A stretch of DNA of 39,223 nt. Source: Candidatus Aminicenantota bacterium. Lineage in GTDB: Bacteria; Acidobacteriota; Aminicenantia; UBA2199. Shown piece by piece: positions 8,232 to 15,844 of the stretch. The stretch covers positions 5,905 through 45,127 of the forward strand of contig WVZO01000001.1 of NCBI GenBank assembly GCA_011772425.1. The letters are read 5' to 3'. The position numbers were made by a program, and so were the translations under genes. Each line of letters opens with the position of its first letter. Within the stretch, counting starts at the first letter, position 1. The notes under the pieces are model-generated. The model ran no database searches and was not told the DNA's origin. It saw only the letters and a list, made by a program, of their open reading frames with translations.

Positions 8232-9203
8232 ATGAAAATAAGAGCTTATATTAAAGGAGATGAGGAAGAAATAATGGAATTGGACGCCAGGGAATTGCCG
8301 TCGCGGTGGAATCCCCGGACATTGGAGAATTGGTATTGGAAATTTACGGACAGGAATCCCGCAGGTCATGCGTTCGTCTGGGTCGCGGAACACCAGGACC
8401 ACCTGGTGGGTCATTTTGCCGCCGTCCCATACAAGTTGAAACTTTTTGACGAAGTGGTAACAGCATCCCATACGATTGGCGCGCTGGTGGATAAAAAATT
8501 CCAGAACCGGGGGCTGTTGAAATTTGTAGGTGAGAAACTGATGGAAGACCTGGAAAAAAATAATATCCCCTATACCTGGGGTTTTCCCAACAGGTTGGCC
8601 CATAAATTCGAGAATGTGGTTTTAAAATACAATGACCTGGTTAATTTCGATTTATGGAAAATCGAAAAAGCAGCGCTCAAAAAGAATCCTCCAAATCCGG
8701 GTATTCGACCGGTAACGGAATTTGACAATGCCTTTGATGAATTATGGGATACCTGCTCCCCGGATTATGAGATTGCCGTAGTGAGGAATAAGATTTATTT
8801 AAACTGGCGTTATCTTCAGCGGCCGGATTGGAAGTATTTTCCTTTTGCTCTTTATGACGGCGATGCGTTGAAAGGTTATGTGGTTTTGAAGTTGTACAAG
8901 GAGGAGGAAACACTCCGGGGGCACATTATCGATATCTTTGCCCGGCGGGATGATGAGCAAACCCTGTCCGGTTTAATCGATCACAGCTTGAATTTCTTTA
9001 TCGATGAAGGCGTTGATGAAATCACGGTATTGATCTGGGGCAGTCCCCTGGTTGAGAAACTTTTTATTGATAGGGGATTCTTCAAAGAAACGATCGACCG
9101 GCCGTTGATCCTGCGTATCAACTTGGACCATAAGTATAAAGACAAAATACTGGACAATTCCCATTGGTATTTTACCATGGGAGATTCGACGGAGATATTT
9201 TGA
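8232..9203 (+). CDS. GNAT-family N-acetyltransferase
   Basis: The product has 323 residues. ATG 8232 follows AGGGGGT at ~8220. The N-terminal half has a GNAT fold: MKIRAYIKGDEEEIMEL at the start, a beta strand with HLVGHFAAVP, then the acetyl-CoA motif region TIGALVDKKFQNRGLLKFV (~80-98), where QNRGLL replaces the usual Q/RxxGxG/A. A second, weaker acyltransferase-like half (~170-310) resembles a degenerate GNAT repeat. In this setting it could acylate an amino sugar or transfer an acyl group held by the ACP encoded at 13253; the donor is not shown by the sequence. Confidence 0.75.
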   Translation: MKIRAYIKGDEEEIMELDARELPSRWNPRTLENWYWKFTDRNPAGHAFVWVAEHQDHLVGHFAAVPYKLKLFDEVVTASHTIGALVDKKFQNRGLLKFVGEKLMEDLEKNNIPYTWGFPNRLAHKFENVVLKYNDLVNFDLWKIEKAALKKNPPNPGIRPVTEFDNAFDELWDTCSPDYEIAVVRNKIYLNWRYLQRPDWKYFPFALYDGDALKGYVVLKLYKEEETLRGHIIDIFARRDDEQTLSGLIDHSLNFFIDEGVDEITVLIWGSPLVEKLFIDRGFFKETIDRPLILRINLDHKYKDKILDNSHWYFTMGDSTEIF

Positions 9204-9215
9204 TATAAAAGGAAA

Positions 9216-9263
9216 CCACGAAGCCCCGCGGCGCGGGGAGCCTATAAAGAAGGACACGAAGAA
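9216..9263. repeat. Composite repeat: CCACGAAG unit with an embedded G+C-rich palindrome
   Basis: The palindrome CCCCGCG-G-CGCGGGG (9224-9238) is inserted into a CCACGAAG/GACACGAAG repeat. With its right flank, the palindrome matches the reverse complement of the end of the 147-bp element at 32710-32857. It is therefore a partial copy in the minus orientation. Confidence 0.7.
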
Positions 9264-9280
9264 AAGAAAAAGGTAGAAAA

Positions 9281-9688
9281 ATGAAGCTGCATCATATTGG
9301 TAAAGTGGTTAGCGATATGGAGGAGGCCATAAAATATCACCGGGATACATTTGGCCTGGAGCCTTTGAGGGAGCCGGTGATAGACCCTATCCAGAAGGTT
9401 GAGGTGGTATTGTTAGATACCGGGCACGGGGAGGAAGTTCCTATTGAGCTGCTTAAACCTATTAGTGAGGATTCGCCGGTGAGCAAATTTTTAAAAAAAG
9501 GCGGTGGGCTTCATCATCTAAGTTTCGAGGTGGAGAATATTGAACAGGCCGTCGAGGAATTAAGGGAAAAGGGCGCATTAATATTGGGAGACGTTGTTCC
9601 CAGTAAAGGGAACAAGGAAGTGCCCAGCGTATGGTTGTATACCCGGTCACGGGAATTGATTGAATTAATAGAGAAGGACCAGGATTAA
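9281..9688 (+). CDS. VOC/glyoxalase-fold protein, methylmalonyl-CoA epimerase-like
   Basis: The product has 135 residues, one VOC domain pair. The sequence begins MKLHHIGKVVSDMEEAI, with the metal-binding HHIG pattern; the second half has GGLHHLSFEVENIEQAV (~75-91) and ends RELIELIEKDQ, where the glutamate would be the last metal ligand. This arrangement is that of methylmalonyl-CoA epimerase and related metal-dependent epimerases. Directly upstream of an acyl-adenylating ligase, it may epimerise or isomerise an acyl-CoA or acyl-ACP used to decorate the glycan. That is inference; VOC proteins are functionally diverse. Confidence 0.75.
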   Translation: MKLHHIGKVVSDMEEAIKYHRDTFGLEPLREPVIDPIQKVEVVLLDTGHGEEVPIELLKPISEDSPVSKFLKKGGGLHHLSFEVENIEQAVEELREKGALILGDVVPSKGNKEVPSVWLYTRSRELIELIEKDQD

Positions 9689-9730
9689 TAGGATTGATGG
9701 GATTAACAGGATTAGAAAATAATTGAAGTT
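9689..9730. repeat. Short GGATTAATAGGATT-type repeat
   Basis: Three imperfect copies of GGATTRATRGGATT run from about 9684 to 9716, overlapping the end of the VOC gene. No SD is obvious before the next ATG at 9731. Confidence 0.5.
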
Positions 9731-11275
9731 ATGAGAAGCATAAGCCAAATTGAAGATTGTAAAAATTTTTCAGAGGTGATTTATTTTCATGCCAAACAAA
9801 ACCCACATCGTGTATTTATTTTTGATGTCCGGTCGGAACGGGCTTATACCTTTAAAGAGTTTAACCTGGCCGTAGAAAAGACTGCCAATTATTTGATATC
9901 GCAGGGAATTCAAAAAGGTGACCGGGTTACTGGTGTGATTGAGAATTCGCCGGAGTATTGTTTTTTCTATTTTGCTGTTATCCGGGTAGGGGCAATTTTC
10001 AATCCTATGCCTTTTACTTCTCACAAAGAAGAAATTCTAAAAAACATCCGGTTGGTGGAACCGAAGCTTAGTTTTATCGATGCTCGAAAGGAAAGGGAAT
10101 TTGAGGAGAATGAGAAAAAAAATATCGTTTTTGTCCCGGTGGGAGCGGAGCGCAAATTTGAAGAGATCATTAAAGATATGGGCAGACGTTTTGCTGAGCC
10201 TGTAGATATTGATGAAAACACCCCGGCTTGTTTATACTATTCCTCCGGCACCACGTCTGATCCCAAGGGTGTGTTGTTTTCCCACAAAAATATGATTGCT
10301 GATATTTCTTCGATTTGTCGTGGGTTTAAGTTCAGTACGGAGAATGAGGTGCATTTGATCATGCTGCCGTTGGGTCATACGGCGTCTACGAATTATTCTC
10401 TTTTGCCTTGTGTGTATATTGGCGGTAAAATTGTCATGGCTGAATCGTTCTGGCATATTCGCACCAAAATCTGGAAACTGATCGAAGAGCACCGGGTGAC
10501 ATACATGGAAGTTGTGCCCACGGTGTTGTATTCTATTTTAAATATCTACCGCAGGCCCATCGATGAAGATGTATCGTCCATGCGGTTTGTGGGGTGCGGT
10601 TCCGCGCCGCTGCAAAAAGGAGTACAGGAGCAATTCCAGGAGCGGTTTCATTTAAAAGTAGGTAACCTTTATGGTTTATCCGAAACCGGTCCCACTCATA
10701 TCGACGACCCATTGGTTCCCGGTTGGAAATCCGGCAGCATCGGTGTTCCCCTGGATGTGAATGAAGTTAAAATTTTCGACGACAAAGACAAAGAATTGGG
10801 TCCCAATAAGACCGGTGAAATCGTAATCAAAGGGGACAATGTGTTTGTGGGCTATTATAAAAATGAAGCCGTGTACAACAAAGTAGTCAAAGATGATTGG
10901 TTTCATACGGGTGACCTGGGGTATAAAGATAAAAATGGTATTTTTTATTTTGTGGACCGCAAAAAGGATTTGATTATCAAAGGCGGCATTAACATCGTCC
11001 CCGGTGAGATCGATGAGGTGTTAATGCTGCATCCTGCGGTGAAAGAAGGGGTTACCATTGGTGTGCTTGATGAAATGTTCGGTGAAGAAGTAAAAAGCTT
11101 TGTGGTACCGAAAGATGGTATGACAATCACACCGGCGGAAATCATTACTCACTGTTCCAATTACCTGCCCAAAACCAAGGTACCGAAATACGTGGACATT
11201 GTGAATGATATCCCTAAGACTCATTCAGGTAAGTTGTTGAGAAAAAAATTAAGAGAGAATGATAAAAGGAAATAA
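9731..11275 (+). CDS. AMP-forming acyl-CoA/acyl-ACP synthetase (ANL superfamily)
   Basis: The product has 514 residues, a normal length. The ATP-binding P-loop reads SSGTTSDPKG (~171-180). Further motifs are YGLSETGPTH (A5 type), FHTGDLG (~390), FVDRKKDLIIKGGINIVPGE (hinge) and a C-terminal HSGKLLRKK with the catalytic lysine (~501). Such enzymes adenylate a carboxylic acid and load it on CoA or a carrier protein. A stand-alone acyl carrier protein is encoded 2 kb downstream in the same operon-like array, so a ligase-ACP pair of DltA/DltC logic is plausible. No substrate code can be read reliably. Confidence 0.9.
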   Translation: MRSISQIEDCKNFSEVIYFHAKQNPHRVFIFDVRSERAYTFKEFNLAVEKTANYLISQGIQKGDRVTGVIENSPEYCFFYFAVIRVGAIFNPMPFTSHKEEILKNIRLVEPKLSFIDARKEREFEENEKKNIVFVPVGAERKFEEIIKDMGRRFAEPVDIDENTPACLYYSSGTTSDPKGVLFSHKNMIADISSICRGFKFSTENEVHLIMLPLGHTASTNYSLLPCVYIGGKIVMAESFWHIRTKIWKLIEEHRVTYMEVVPTVLYSILNIYRRPIDEDVSSMRFVGCGSAPLQKGVQEQFQERFHLKVGNLYGLSETGPTHIDDPLVPGWKSGSIGVPLDVNEVKIFDDKDKELGPNKTGEIVIKGDNVFVGYYKNEAVYNKVVKDDWFHTGDLGYKDKNGIFYFVDRKKDLIIKGGINIVPGEIDEVLMLHPAVKEGVTIGVLDEMFGEEVKSFVVPKDGMTITPAEIITHCSNYLPKTKVPKYVDIVNDIPKTHSGKLLRKKLRENDKRK

Positions 11276-12026
11276 AGAGCTGGATACAGCGATTGAGGCT
11301 GCGTGGAGAGCGGGTGAAATTTTGAAAAAAAATTTCGGCCGGGAGTACCGGGTCATCCGTAAATCGCCCAAAGAAATGGTTTCCGTGGTGGACATGCAGG
11401 CGCAGAAGGCTATAATGGAAGTATTGGAAGCCCACTTTCCCGGTTATGGGATTATTACGGAAGAGAAGAGCAATGATGTGGATAAAGATGGGAATAACTG
11501 GATTATCGATCCCTTGGACGGTACGCACAATTATATTGCCGGTCTTCCTTTCAGTGGTGTTTCTATTGGCCTGGCCGAAGGGAATGATTTTCAAATGGGA
11601 GTTATTTTATTTCCTATGGAAGACCGGCTGTATTATGGGGTAAACGGTCAGGGTGCTTATCTTAATCACCGACGGATCGAGGTATCTCCCAGCCCGGAGC
11701 TTTCTAAATCTATTGTCAGTTTTGACAACCAGTTTCATTTGAATGAGAAATCCTTTGCATATTATAAAAAATTAATTGAAAGAGCGTTTACCACCCGGAT
11801 ATTGGGAACTGCCACCAATGATTTATGTATGACAGCAGAGGGTAAATTAGGGGGTAGGATATGGGTGAATACAAAGATTTGTGATATTGCCGCGGGTATT
11901 GTGATTGTAACAGAAGCTGGCGGCAAGGTGACTAATTTTGACGGCACTTCTTGCACGCTTGATTCGAAGCAGGTAGTTGCCAGCAATGGCAAAATACATG
12001 AGGAATTACTGGAGATTGTTAATTAA
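11259..12026 (+). CDS. Inositol-monophosphatase-family phosphatase (IMPase/CysQ-like)
   Basis: The product has 255 residues. It overlaps the ligase gene by 17 bp, so the two are translationally coupled. Metal-site motifs are EEKSND (~67), DPLDGTHNYIAG (~83-94) and CDIAAGIVIVTEAGGKVTNFDG near residue 205, the three signatures of the IMPase/FBPase superfamily. It would remove a phosphate from a sugar, inositol or 3'-phosphonucleotide. Next to a PdxA-type dehydrogenase of phosphorylated hydroxy-acids, it may dephosphorylate the precursor of the acid activated by the upstream ligase; this is a hypothesis. Confidence 0.85.
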   Translation: MIKGNKELDTAIEAAWRAGEILKKNFGREYRVIRKSPKEMVSVVDMQAQKAIMEVLEAHFPGYGIITEEKSNDVDKDGNNWIIDPLDGTHNYIAGLPFSGVSIGLAEGNDFQMGVILFPMEDRLYYGVNGQGAYLNHRRIEVSPSPELSKSIVSFDNQFHLNEKSFAYYKKLIERAFTTRILGTATNDLCMTAEGKLGGRIWVNTKICDIAAGIVIVTEAGGKVTNFDGTSCTLDSKQVVASNGKIHEELLEIVN

Positions 12027-12030
12027 TAAT

Positions 12031-12100
12031 AGCCACAAAGACACGAAGACACAAAGGGAAAATATTAAAAAAAACTTCGTGTCTTAGTGCCTTGGTGGCT
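12031..12100. repeat. CCACAAAG-family hairpin (26-base arms)
   Basis: The left arm 12031-12056 (AGCCACAAAGACACGAAG and on) pairs with the right arm 12075-12100 with about four mismatches in 26, around an A-rich loop of ~18 bases. It occupies the whole gap; the SD GGAGGA (12109) of the next gene follows at once. It could act as a terminator-like or mRNA-stabilising structure. Confidence 0.8.
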
Positions 12101-12120
12101 AAAAAACTGGAGGATAGTAG

Positions 12121-13152
12121 ATGAAGCCGATTATTGGAATAACGATGGGAGACCCGGCGGGAATTGGGTCTGAGATTATTGCTAAAGCGTTAAATCGACC
12201 GGAAATTTACGATAAATGTCAGCCGGTGGTGATTGGTGATAAATGGGCCATGGAAGAGGCGATAAGAATCGCCAATGTTTCATTGAAGGTTCGCGGGATT
12301 GAACGCATCGATGATGCTTCTTTTGTTCATGGAACGATTGATGTCTATGATCTAAAAAATTTAGATATTGAAAAGATTCCCTTTGGAAAAGTGGATGCGG
12401 CTTGTGGTAAGGCGGCAGGTGAATACATAGAGAAAGCCATTTACCTGGCAATGGACAGGGAAATTTCTGCGATGGTTACAGCGCCTATTAATAAAGAATC
12501 TTTTGAACTGGGGGGTTATGGCAAGAAATACCGGGGTCATACGGAGATGTTGGCAGGGTTGACCAATTCTCCTAAATCGGTCATGATGTTGGCCAGCGGT
12601 AATCTTCGAGTGATTCATGTGACCACTCATGTATCCATGCGGCAGGCGGTAGACCTGATCAAAAAAGAGCGGATTTACAACACGATTCAGAAAGCGTATG
12701 AAGCGTGTCAACTTTTGGGGATTGAGTCTCCCCGGATCGGTGTATGCGGATTGAATCCCCATGCCAGTGACGGGGGAATCATGGGCAGGGAAGAGATCGA
12801 AGAGATTACCCCTGCCATTGAGCAAGCCAGGGCTGATGGTCTGAACGTGGAAGGCCCGGTTCCCGGTGATACCATTTATCCCAGAGGAAAGGCCGGTACT
12901 TATGATATTATCGTTGCCATGTACCATGACCAGGGGCATATCCCGGTGAAGCTCATGGGTTTCTTATGGGATGGGCAGGTGTGGTCATCGGTGAGTGGTG
13001 TGAATATTACTATTGGCCTGCCGATTATCCGGGTATCTGTGGATCATGGTACGGCTTTTGGAAAAGCAGGCAAGGGTACTGCCAATGAAGTCAGTATGCT
13101 GGATGCCATTGATTATGCGATATTGATCGCCAAAAACAAGAATAGTTCATAG
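12121..13152 (+). CDS. pdxA: PdxA-family 4-phospho-hydroxy-acid dehydrogenase
   Basis: The product has 343 residues. ATG 12121 follows GGAGGA. Signatures are ITMGDPAGIGSEIIAKAL (7-24), TAPINKESF, YRGHTEMLA (~136), GLNPHASDGGIMGREE, GPVPGDTIYPRGKAGTYD, AMYHDQGHIPVKLMGF (~265) and VSVDHGTAFGKAGKGTANE. All metal-binding histidines expected for PdxA are present. PdxA oxidises 4-hydroxythreonine 4-phosphate in vitamin B6 synthesis; PdxA2-type paralogues act on 4-phospho-erythronate or related acids. The location within a glycan locus, with no other pyridoxal gene, argues for the paralogous role. The gene symbol marks the family, not a proven B6 function. Confidence 0.88.
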   Translation: MKPIIGITMGDPAGIGSEIIAKALNRPEIYDKCQPVVIGDKWAMEEAIRIANVSLKVRGIERIDDASFVHGTIDVYDLKNLDIEKIPFGKVDAACGKAAGEYIEKAIYLAMDREISAMVTAPINKESFELGGYGKKYRGHTEMLAGLTNSPKSVMMLASGNLRVIHVTTHVSMRQAVDLIKKERIYNTIQKAYEACQLLGIESPRIGVCGLNPHASDGGIMGREEIEEITPAIEQARADGLNVEGPVPGDTIYPRGKAGTYDIIVAMYHDQGHIPVKLMGFLWDGQVWSSVSGVNITIGLPIIRVSVDHGTAFGKAGKGTANEVSMLDAIDYAILIAKNKNSS

Positions 13153-13234
13153 CTCATGGCTCATAGCTCATAGTTACTTTTGTAGATACCTTCGATTTCT
13201 CCTATGAGCTATCAGCTATGAGCTATAAGCTATC
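13147..13234. repeat. TAGCTCA/TGAGCTA palindromic repeat
   Basis: Iterations of CTCATAG (about 13149-13173) face iterations of CTATGAG (about 13202-13232) across a ~28-base spacer, allowing a stem of more than 20 bases. It starts at the pdxA stop codon and ends before the SD (GAGGTGAT) of the acyl carrier protein gene. Confidence 0.8.
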
Positions 13235-13252
13235 ACAAAGAGAGGTGATAGA

Positions 13253-13483
13253 TTGGATCAGCGGTTGGAGAAGGTGATACGCGAGGTTTTTCTAATTGAA
13301 GGAGACGCCATTGATGAGAATTGGACATCTGATGATATCCCGGATTGGGATTCGGTGGGTCATTTGAATCTTATCATGGAGATTGAAAAAGAATTCGCAG
13401 TTAAATTTGAGATTGAAGAGATGTTTGAGATCGAAAAACTGGGTGACATTATTAAAATATTGAAGAAAAAAAATGTTCTTTAA
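13253..13483 (+). CDS. Acyl carrier protein
   Basis: The product has 76 residues, the size of a stand-alone ACP. The start is TTG at 13253, chosen because GAGGTGAT lies 4-11 bases upstream and no ATG fits. Residues IPDWDSVGHLNLIMEIE carry the phosphopantetheine serine (Ser34, in DSVGH). The helical pattern after it (EEMFEIEKLGDIIKILKKK) is typical of ACPs of secondary pathways and glycan loci rather than FabD-cluster AcpP. Likely partners are the ligase at 9731, which would load it, and an acyltransferase such as the GNAT at 8232. Confidence 0.9.
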   Translation: MDQRLEKVIREVFLIEGDAIDENWTSDDIPDWDSVGHLNLIMEIEKEFAVKFEIEEMFEIEKLGDIIKILKKKNVL

Positions 13484-13495
13484 TTAACCTAATAA

Positions 13496-13560
13496 AAAGT
13501 TTTGTGGGGGTCCAGGGGGCGGTTTTTCAAAAGAGCCCCCTGGTCGCCGAAGGCAAAAAA
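13496..13560 (+). promoter_or_regulatory. Hairpin leader repeat, copy A
   Basis: A repeat of about 60 bp: CCAGGGGGC (13512-13520) pairs perfectly with GCCCCCTGG (13535-13543), followed by CGCCGAAGGC, whose GAAGG lies 7-11 bases before ATG 13561. A second copy at 29146-29206 has the same architecture. The stem differs at one base pair in a compensatory way (C-G here, T-A there). The element may supply the ribosome binding site. Confidence 0.75.
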
Positions 13561-14241
13561 ATGGCAAAAAAAATTTTGATAGTGGCTGCGCATCCGGATG
13601 ATGAAATCCTGGGGTGCGGTGGGACTGCTGCGCGGTTGGTGAGGGAGGGGAATGAAATCTACACCCTGATATTGGGTGAAGGGATTACCTCCAGGGATGA
13701 TACGCGGCAGCGGAAGAAACGGGAAGCGGAAATTGCCCGGTTGAAAGAGCAAATCAATGAAGCGAATGGGATCATTGGTGTGAAAGAGGTATTTGCTCAT
13801 GATTTTCCGGATAACCGGTTTGACAGTGTGCCTTTGCTGGATATTGTTAAAATAATTGAAAAAACAAAAACCAAAATAAAGCCGGATATCATATTTACGC
13901 ATTATGAAAAGGATTTGAACATCGATCATCAGGTTACGTACCGGGCGGTGCTGACGGCGGCGCGGCCGGTGGCTGGTGAAAGCGTTAAAGAGATTTATTC
14001 CTTTGAGGTTTTATCTTCGACGGAATGGAATTATCCGCTGGGATTCAGCCCGGATTGTTTTTTTGATATTTCCGATACAATCGATACAAAATCGGCAGCG
14101 ATGGAGAAATATCGATCGGAACTCAGGGAGTATCCGCATCCCCGTTCATTAAAGGGGATTTGGTTGAATGCGGAGCAGTGGGGCATGAAAGTTGGTGTGT
14201 CATATGCCGAAGCGTTTAAGACAGTCCGAATAGTGAGATAA
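13561..14241 (+). CDS. PIG-L/LmbE-family N-acetylglucosaminyl deacetylase
   Basis: The product has 226 residues from ATG 13561. A longer frame from 13504 exists, but its first 19 codons lie in the hairpin repeat, so the shorter start is preferred. MAKKILIVAAHPDDEILGCGG carries the zinc ligands of AHPDDE (His11, Asp14), and HYEKDLNIDHQ (~120) gives the third histidine. Family members deacetylate GlcNAc moieties or related N-acyl sugars. In glycan loci they free an amino group that can then be re-acylated, which fits the ligase/ACP/GNAT genes just upstream. Confidence 0.88.
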   Translation: MAKKILIVAAHPDDEILGCGGTAARLVREGNEIYTLILGEGITSRDDTRQRKKREAEIARLKEQINEANGIIGVKEVFAHDFPDNRFDSVPLLDIVKIIEKTKTKIKPDIIFTHYEKDLNIDHQVTYRAVLTAARPVAGESVKEIYSFEVLSSTEWNYPLGFSPDCFFDISDTIDTKSAAMEKYRSELREYPHPRSLKGIWLNAEQWGMKVGVSYAEAFKTVRIVR

Positions 14242-14262
14242 GAAAGGATGGATGGATTTCTA

Positions 14263-14290
14263 TTGATTTTTTCTTTTTTTTAGATATAAT
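14263..14290 (+). promoter_or_regulatory. Sigma-70-type promoter for the membrane-protein pair
   Basis: TTGATT (14263-14268), a 16-base spacer, then a perfect TATAAT (14285-14290). Transcription would start near 14297, about 34 bases before ATG 14331, and the leader contains the SD CGGAGGT. It is one of only two clear promoters visible in the window. Confidence 0.6.
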
Positions 14291-14330
14291 AAAGTATATT
14301 CTTACAGACTTTTTATCGGAGGTAAATTAG

Positions 14331-15233
14331 ATGAAAGAGGTCTTATTAAATTTTATAAAAAACTACCAGGAGGGTAACTATCCCTGGTTATTTTTTACAG
14401 TATTTATAGTGGTGCTTTTTATTTCAATTTATATAATTGTTGTACGTGGTAACCGGAGTTCAGACAAAATACTTCGTAATCGCGAAATGCATAAAATTGA
14501 GATGATATTTGAAAATATCTATGCAGCCGTTTCCCGTCTTACGAAGGTAAATAGAATAATAGATGAAAACGACCTTTATATTTTGATTTACTCCGGTGAG
14601 CAGTACACTGAAAATTACCGTTCTTTTGTACCGCTGATTAAGGAATTTTTGGATAAGGTGTTAGAGAAGACACAAAAATTTAAAATTATTTCTGTGGCCG
14701 GGACAAAACTGATGGTGAAAAAACTCAAGAATGACTATTGGTCGATGCATCCCTCAATGGAGTTGTTAGCAGATGAAAAATATGGAAAACACATTGAATT
14801 TTATTTAGTGCGGGACTATCGTATTCCTTACCATTTCCTTTACTCTCCCCTGGCTGCGTCCGGATTGGCTGAGACGCCGCATCATGAAATCACTACTCCC
14901 ATGATCTGGACATTCGAAAACAAAGAAGAATACAAAAAATTGTTTTCCAATTGGCTTAAACTTATAAAAGAAAAATATGACCTGGATTTACTTTTTTTTA
15001 AAGGTAATAGATTGTATCGTAAAAATATCAAAGAAGGAAAAGAAAAACCAGTTAATACTAAGGATAACCTGTTTTTCTTGAAGACCTTCCGGTTGAAAAT
15101 CAGGAGTTTCCACAGTAAAGATATTCTTGAGCAAATAAAATATCACAGGAATAAAACCAATTTGCCGATGCGCAATTGGAACCCTTACTCTTCTAACTTA
15201 TTTAGCGATGAAGACCGGATGATTTTGGCATAA
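14331..15233 (+). CDS. Unknown membrane-anchored protein
   Basis: The product has 300 residues. ATG 14331 follows a strong SD (CGGAGGT). One transmembrane segment spans residues ~18-39 (WLFFTVFIVVLFISIYIIVV), after a short N-terminus; the rest is a cytosolic-looking alpha/beta domain. Visible patterns are DLYILIYSGEQYTENYRSF, KIISVAGTKLMV, FYLVRDYRIPYHFLYSPLA and a C-terminal LPMRNWNPYSSNLF. The conserved appearance of the HFLYSPLAASGLAETPHHE segment suggests a substrate site, but I recognise no family. It has its own promoter and is richer in A+T than flanking enzyme genes, so it may be a later insertion into the locus together with the next gene. Confidence 0.6.
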   Translation: MKEVLLNFIKNYQEGNYPWLFFTVFIVVLFISIYIIVVRGNRSSDKILRNREMHKIEMIFENIYAAVSRLTKVNRIIDENDLYILIYSGEQYTENYRSFVPLIKEFLDKVLEKTQKFKIISVAGTKLMVKKLKNDYWSMHPSMELLADEKYGKHIEFYLVRDYRIPYHFLYSPLAASGLAETPHHEITTPMIWTFENKEEYKKLFSNWLKLIKEKYDLDLLFFKGNRLYRKNIKEGKEKPVNTKDNLFFLKTFRLKIRSFHSKDILEQIKYHRNKTNLPMRNWNPYSSNLFSDEDRMILA

Positions 15234-15265
15234 ATAATAACCAGGTTTAATCCAAGGAGATTAAA

Positions 15266-15811
15266 ATGGAAATTGGAGTCGTGGTAGCAGTACTACAACT
15301 ATTTCTTATTGCTCCGGCAATTTTAATAGCCAGTTATATTTCTTATGTATCTTCATATGGAAGCAGCGAAAAGATTTTACAGGAAACGCCTTATATCAGG
15401 GGGAAAATAACCACTATTATTTCTCCTTTAGGAATACTAACGGTGATTTCATCCTTGCTGTATTTATTTCTTGGGTTAATATTTATTTTAAAGAGTTCTT
15501 CATGGAACATCGAAGAGCATTGGCAGTTGATGTTCCTAATTACTTTATTTCACTCTTTAACTTCAATTCTTTTATTATCCCTGTTCTTCTATATTTACAG
15601 GCATCAGCGATTGGCACTGCTTTCGCCTCCGAAACCTCCACCGGACGAGGAAAAGGAGAAAGTGAGAGGGGAAGAATATAGAAAAATAGCGGCGGATGCA
15701 TTCAGGGAAATGATTAACGATATACTAAAGGAGACCCAGGAGAAGAAAACAAAGAAGCGGAGGAAGAGGGAATCAGAAGGTAAAACGAAAAAAAAGAGTT
15801 CAAAGAAATAA
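15266..15811 (+). CDS. Unknown small membrane protein with basic C-terminal tail
   Basis: The product has 181 residues. ATG 15266 follows AAGGAG. Three hydrophobic segments (~3-27, ~48-75, ~86-112) are followed by a cytosolic tail (~118-181) rich in Lys, Arg and Glu, ending in a cluster of KKK/KKSS residues. The tail begins with PPKPPPDEEKEK, a proline-rich linker, and has one amphipathic helix (RKIAADAFREMINDILKE). No family is recognised. It lies 32 bp after the preceding membrane-anchored protein gene, so the two probably act together, but nothing ties them directly to glycan chemistry. Confidence 0.6.
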   Translation: MEIGVVVAVLQLFLIAPAILIASYISYVSSYGSSEKILQETPYIRGKITTIISPLGILTVISSLLYLFLGLIFILKSSSWNIEEHWQLMFLITLFHSLTSILLLSLFFYIYRHQRLALLSPPKPPPDEEKEKVRGEEYRKIAADAFREMINDILKETQEKKTKKRRKRESEGKTKKKSSKK

Positions 15812-15844
15812 TTACTTAAAAGTTAAAAATCAATACGAGGTGTC

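Noticed and set aside
13504..13560. N-terminal extension of the LmbE-type deacetylase
   Set aside because: These codons lie in the hairpin leader repeat, and the family motif AHPDDE is properly placed from ATG 13561 with GAAGG upstream.
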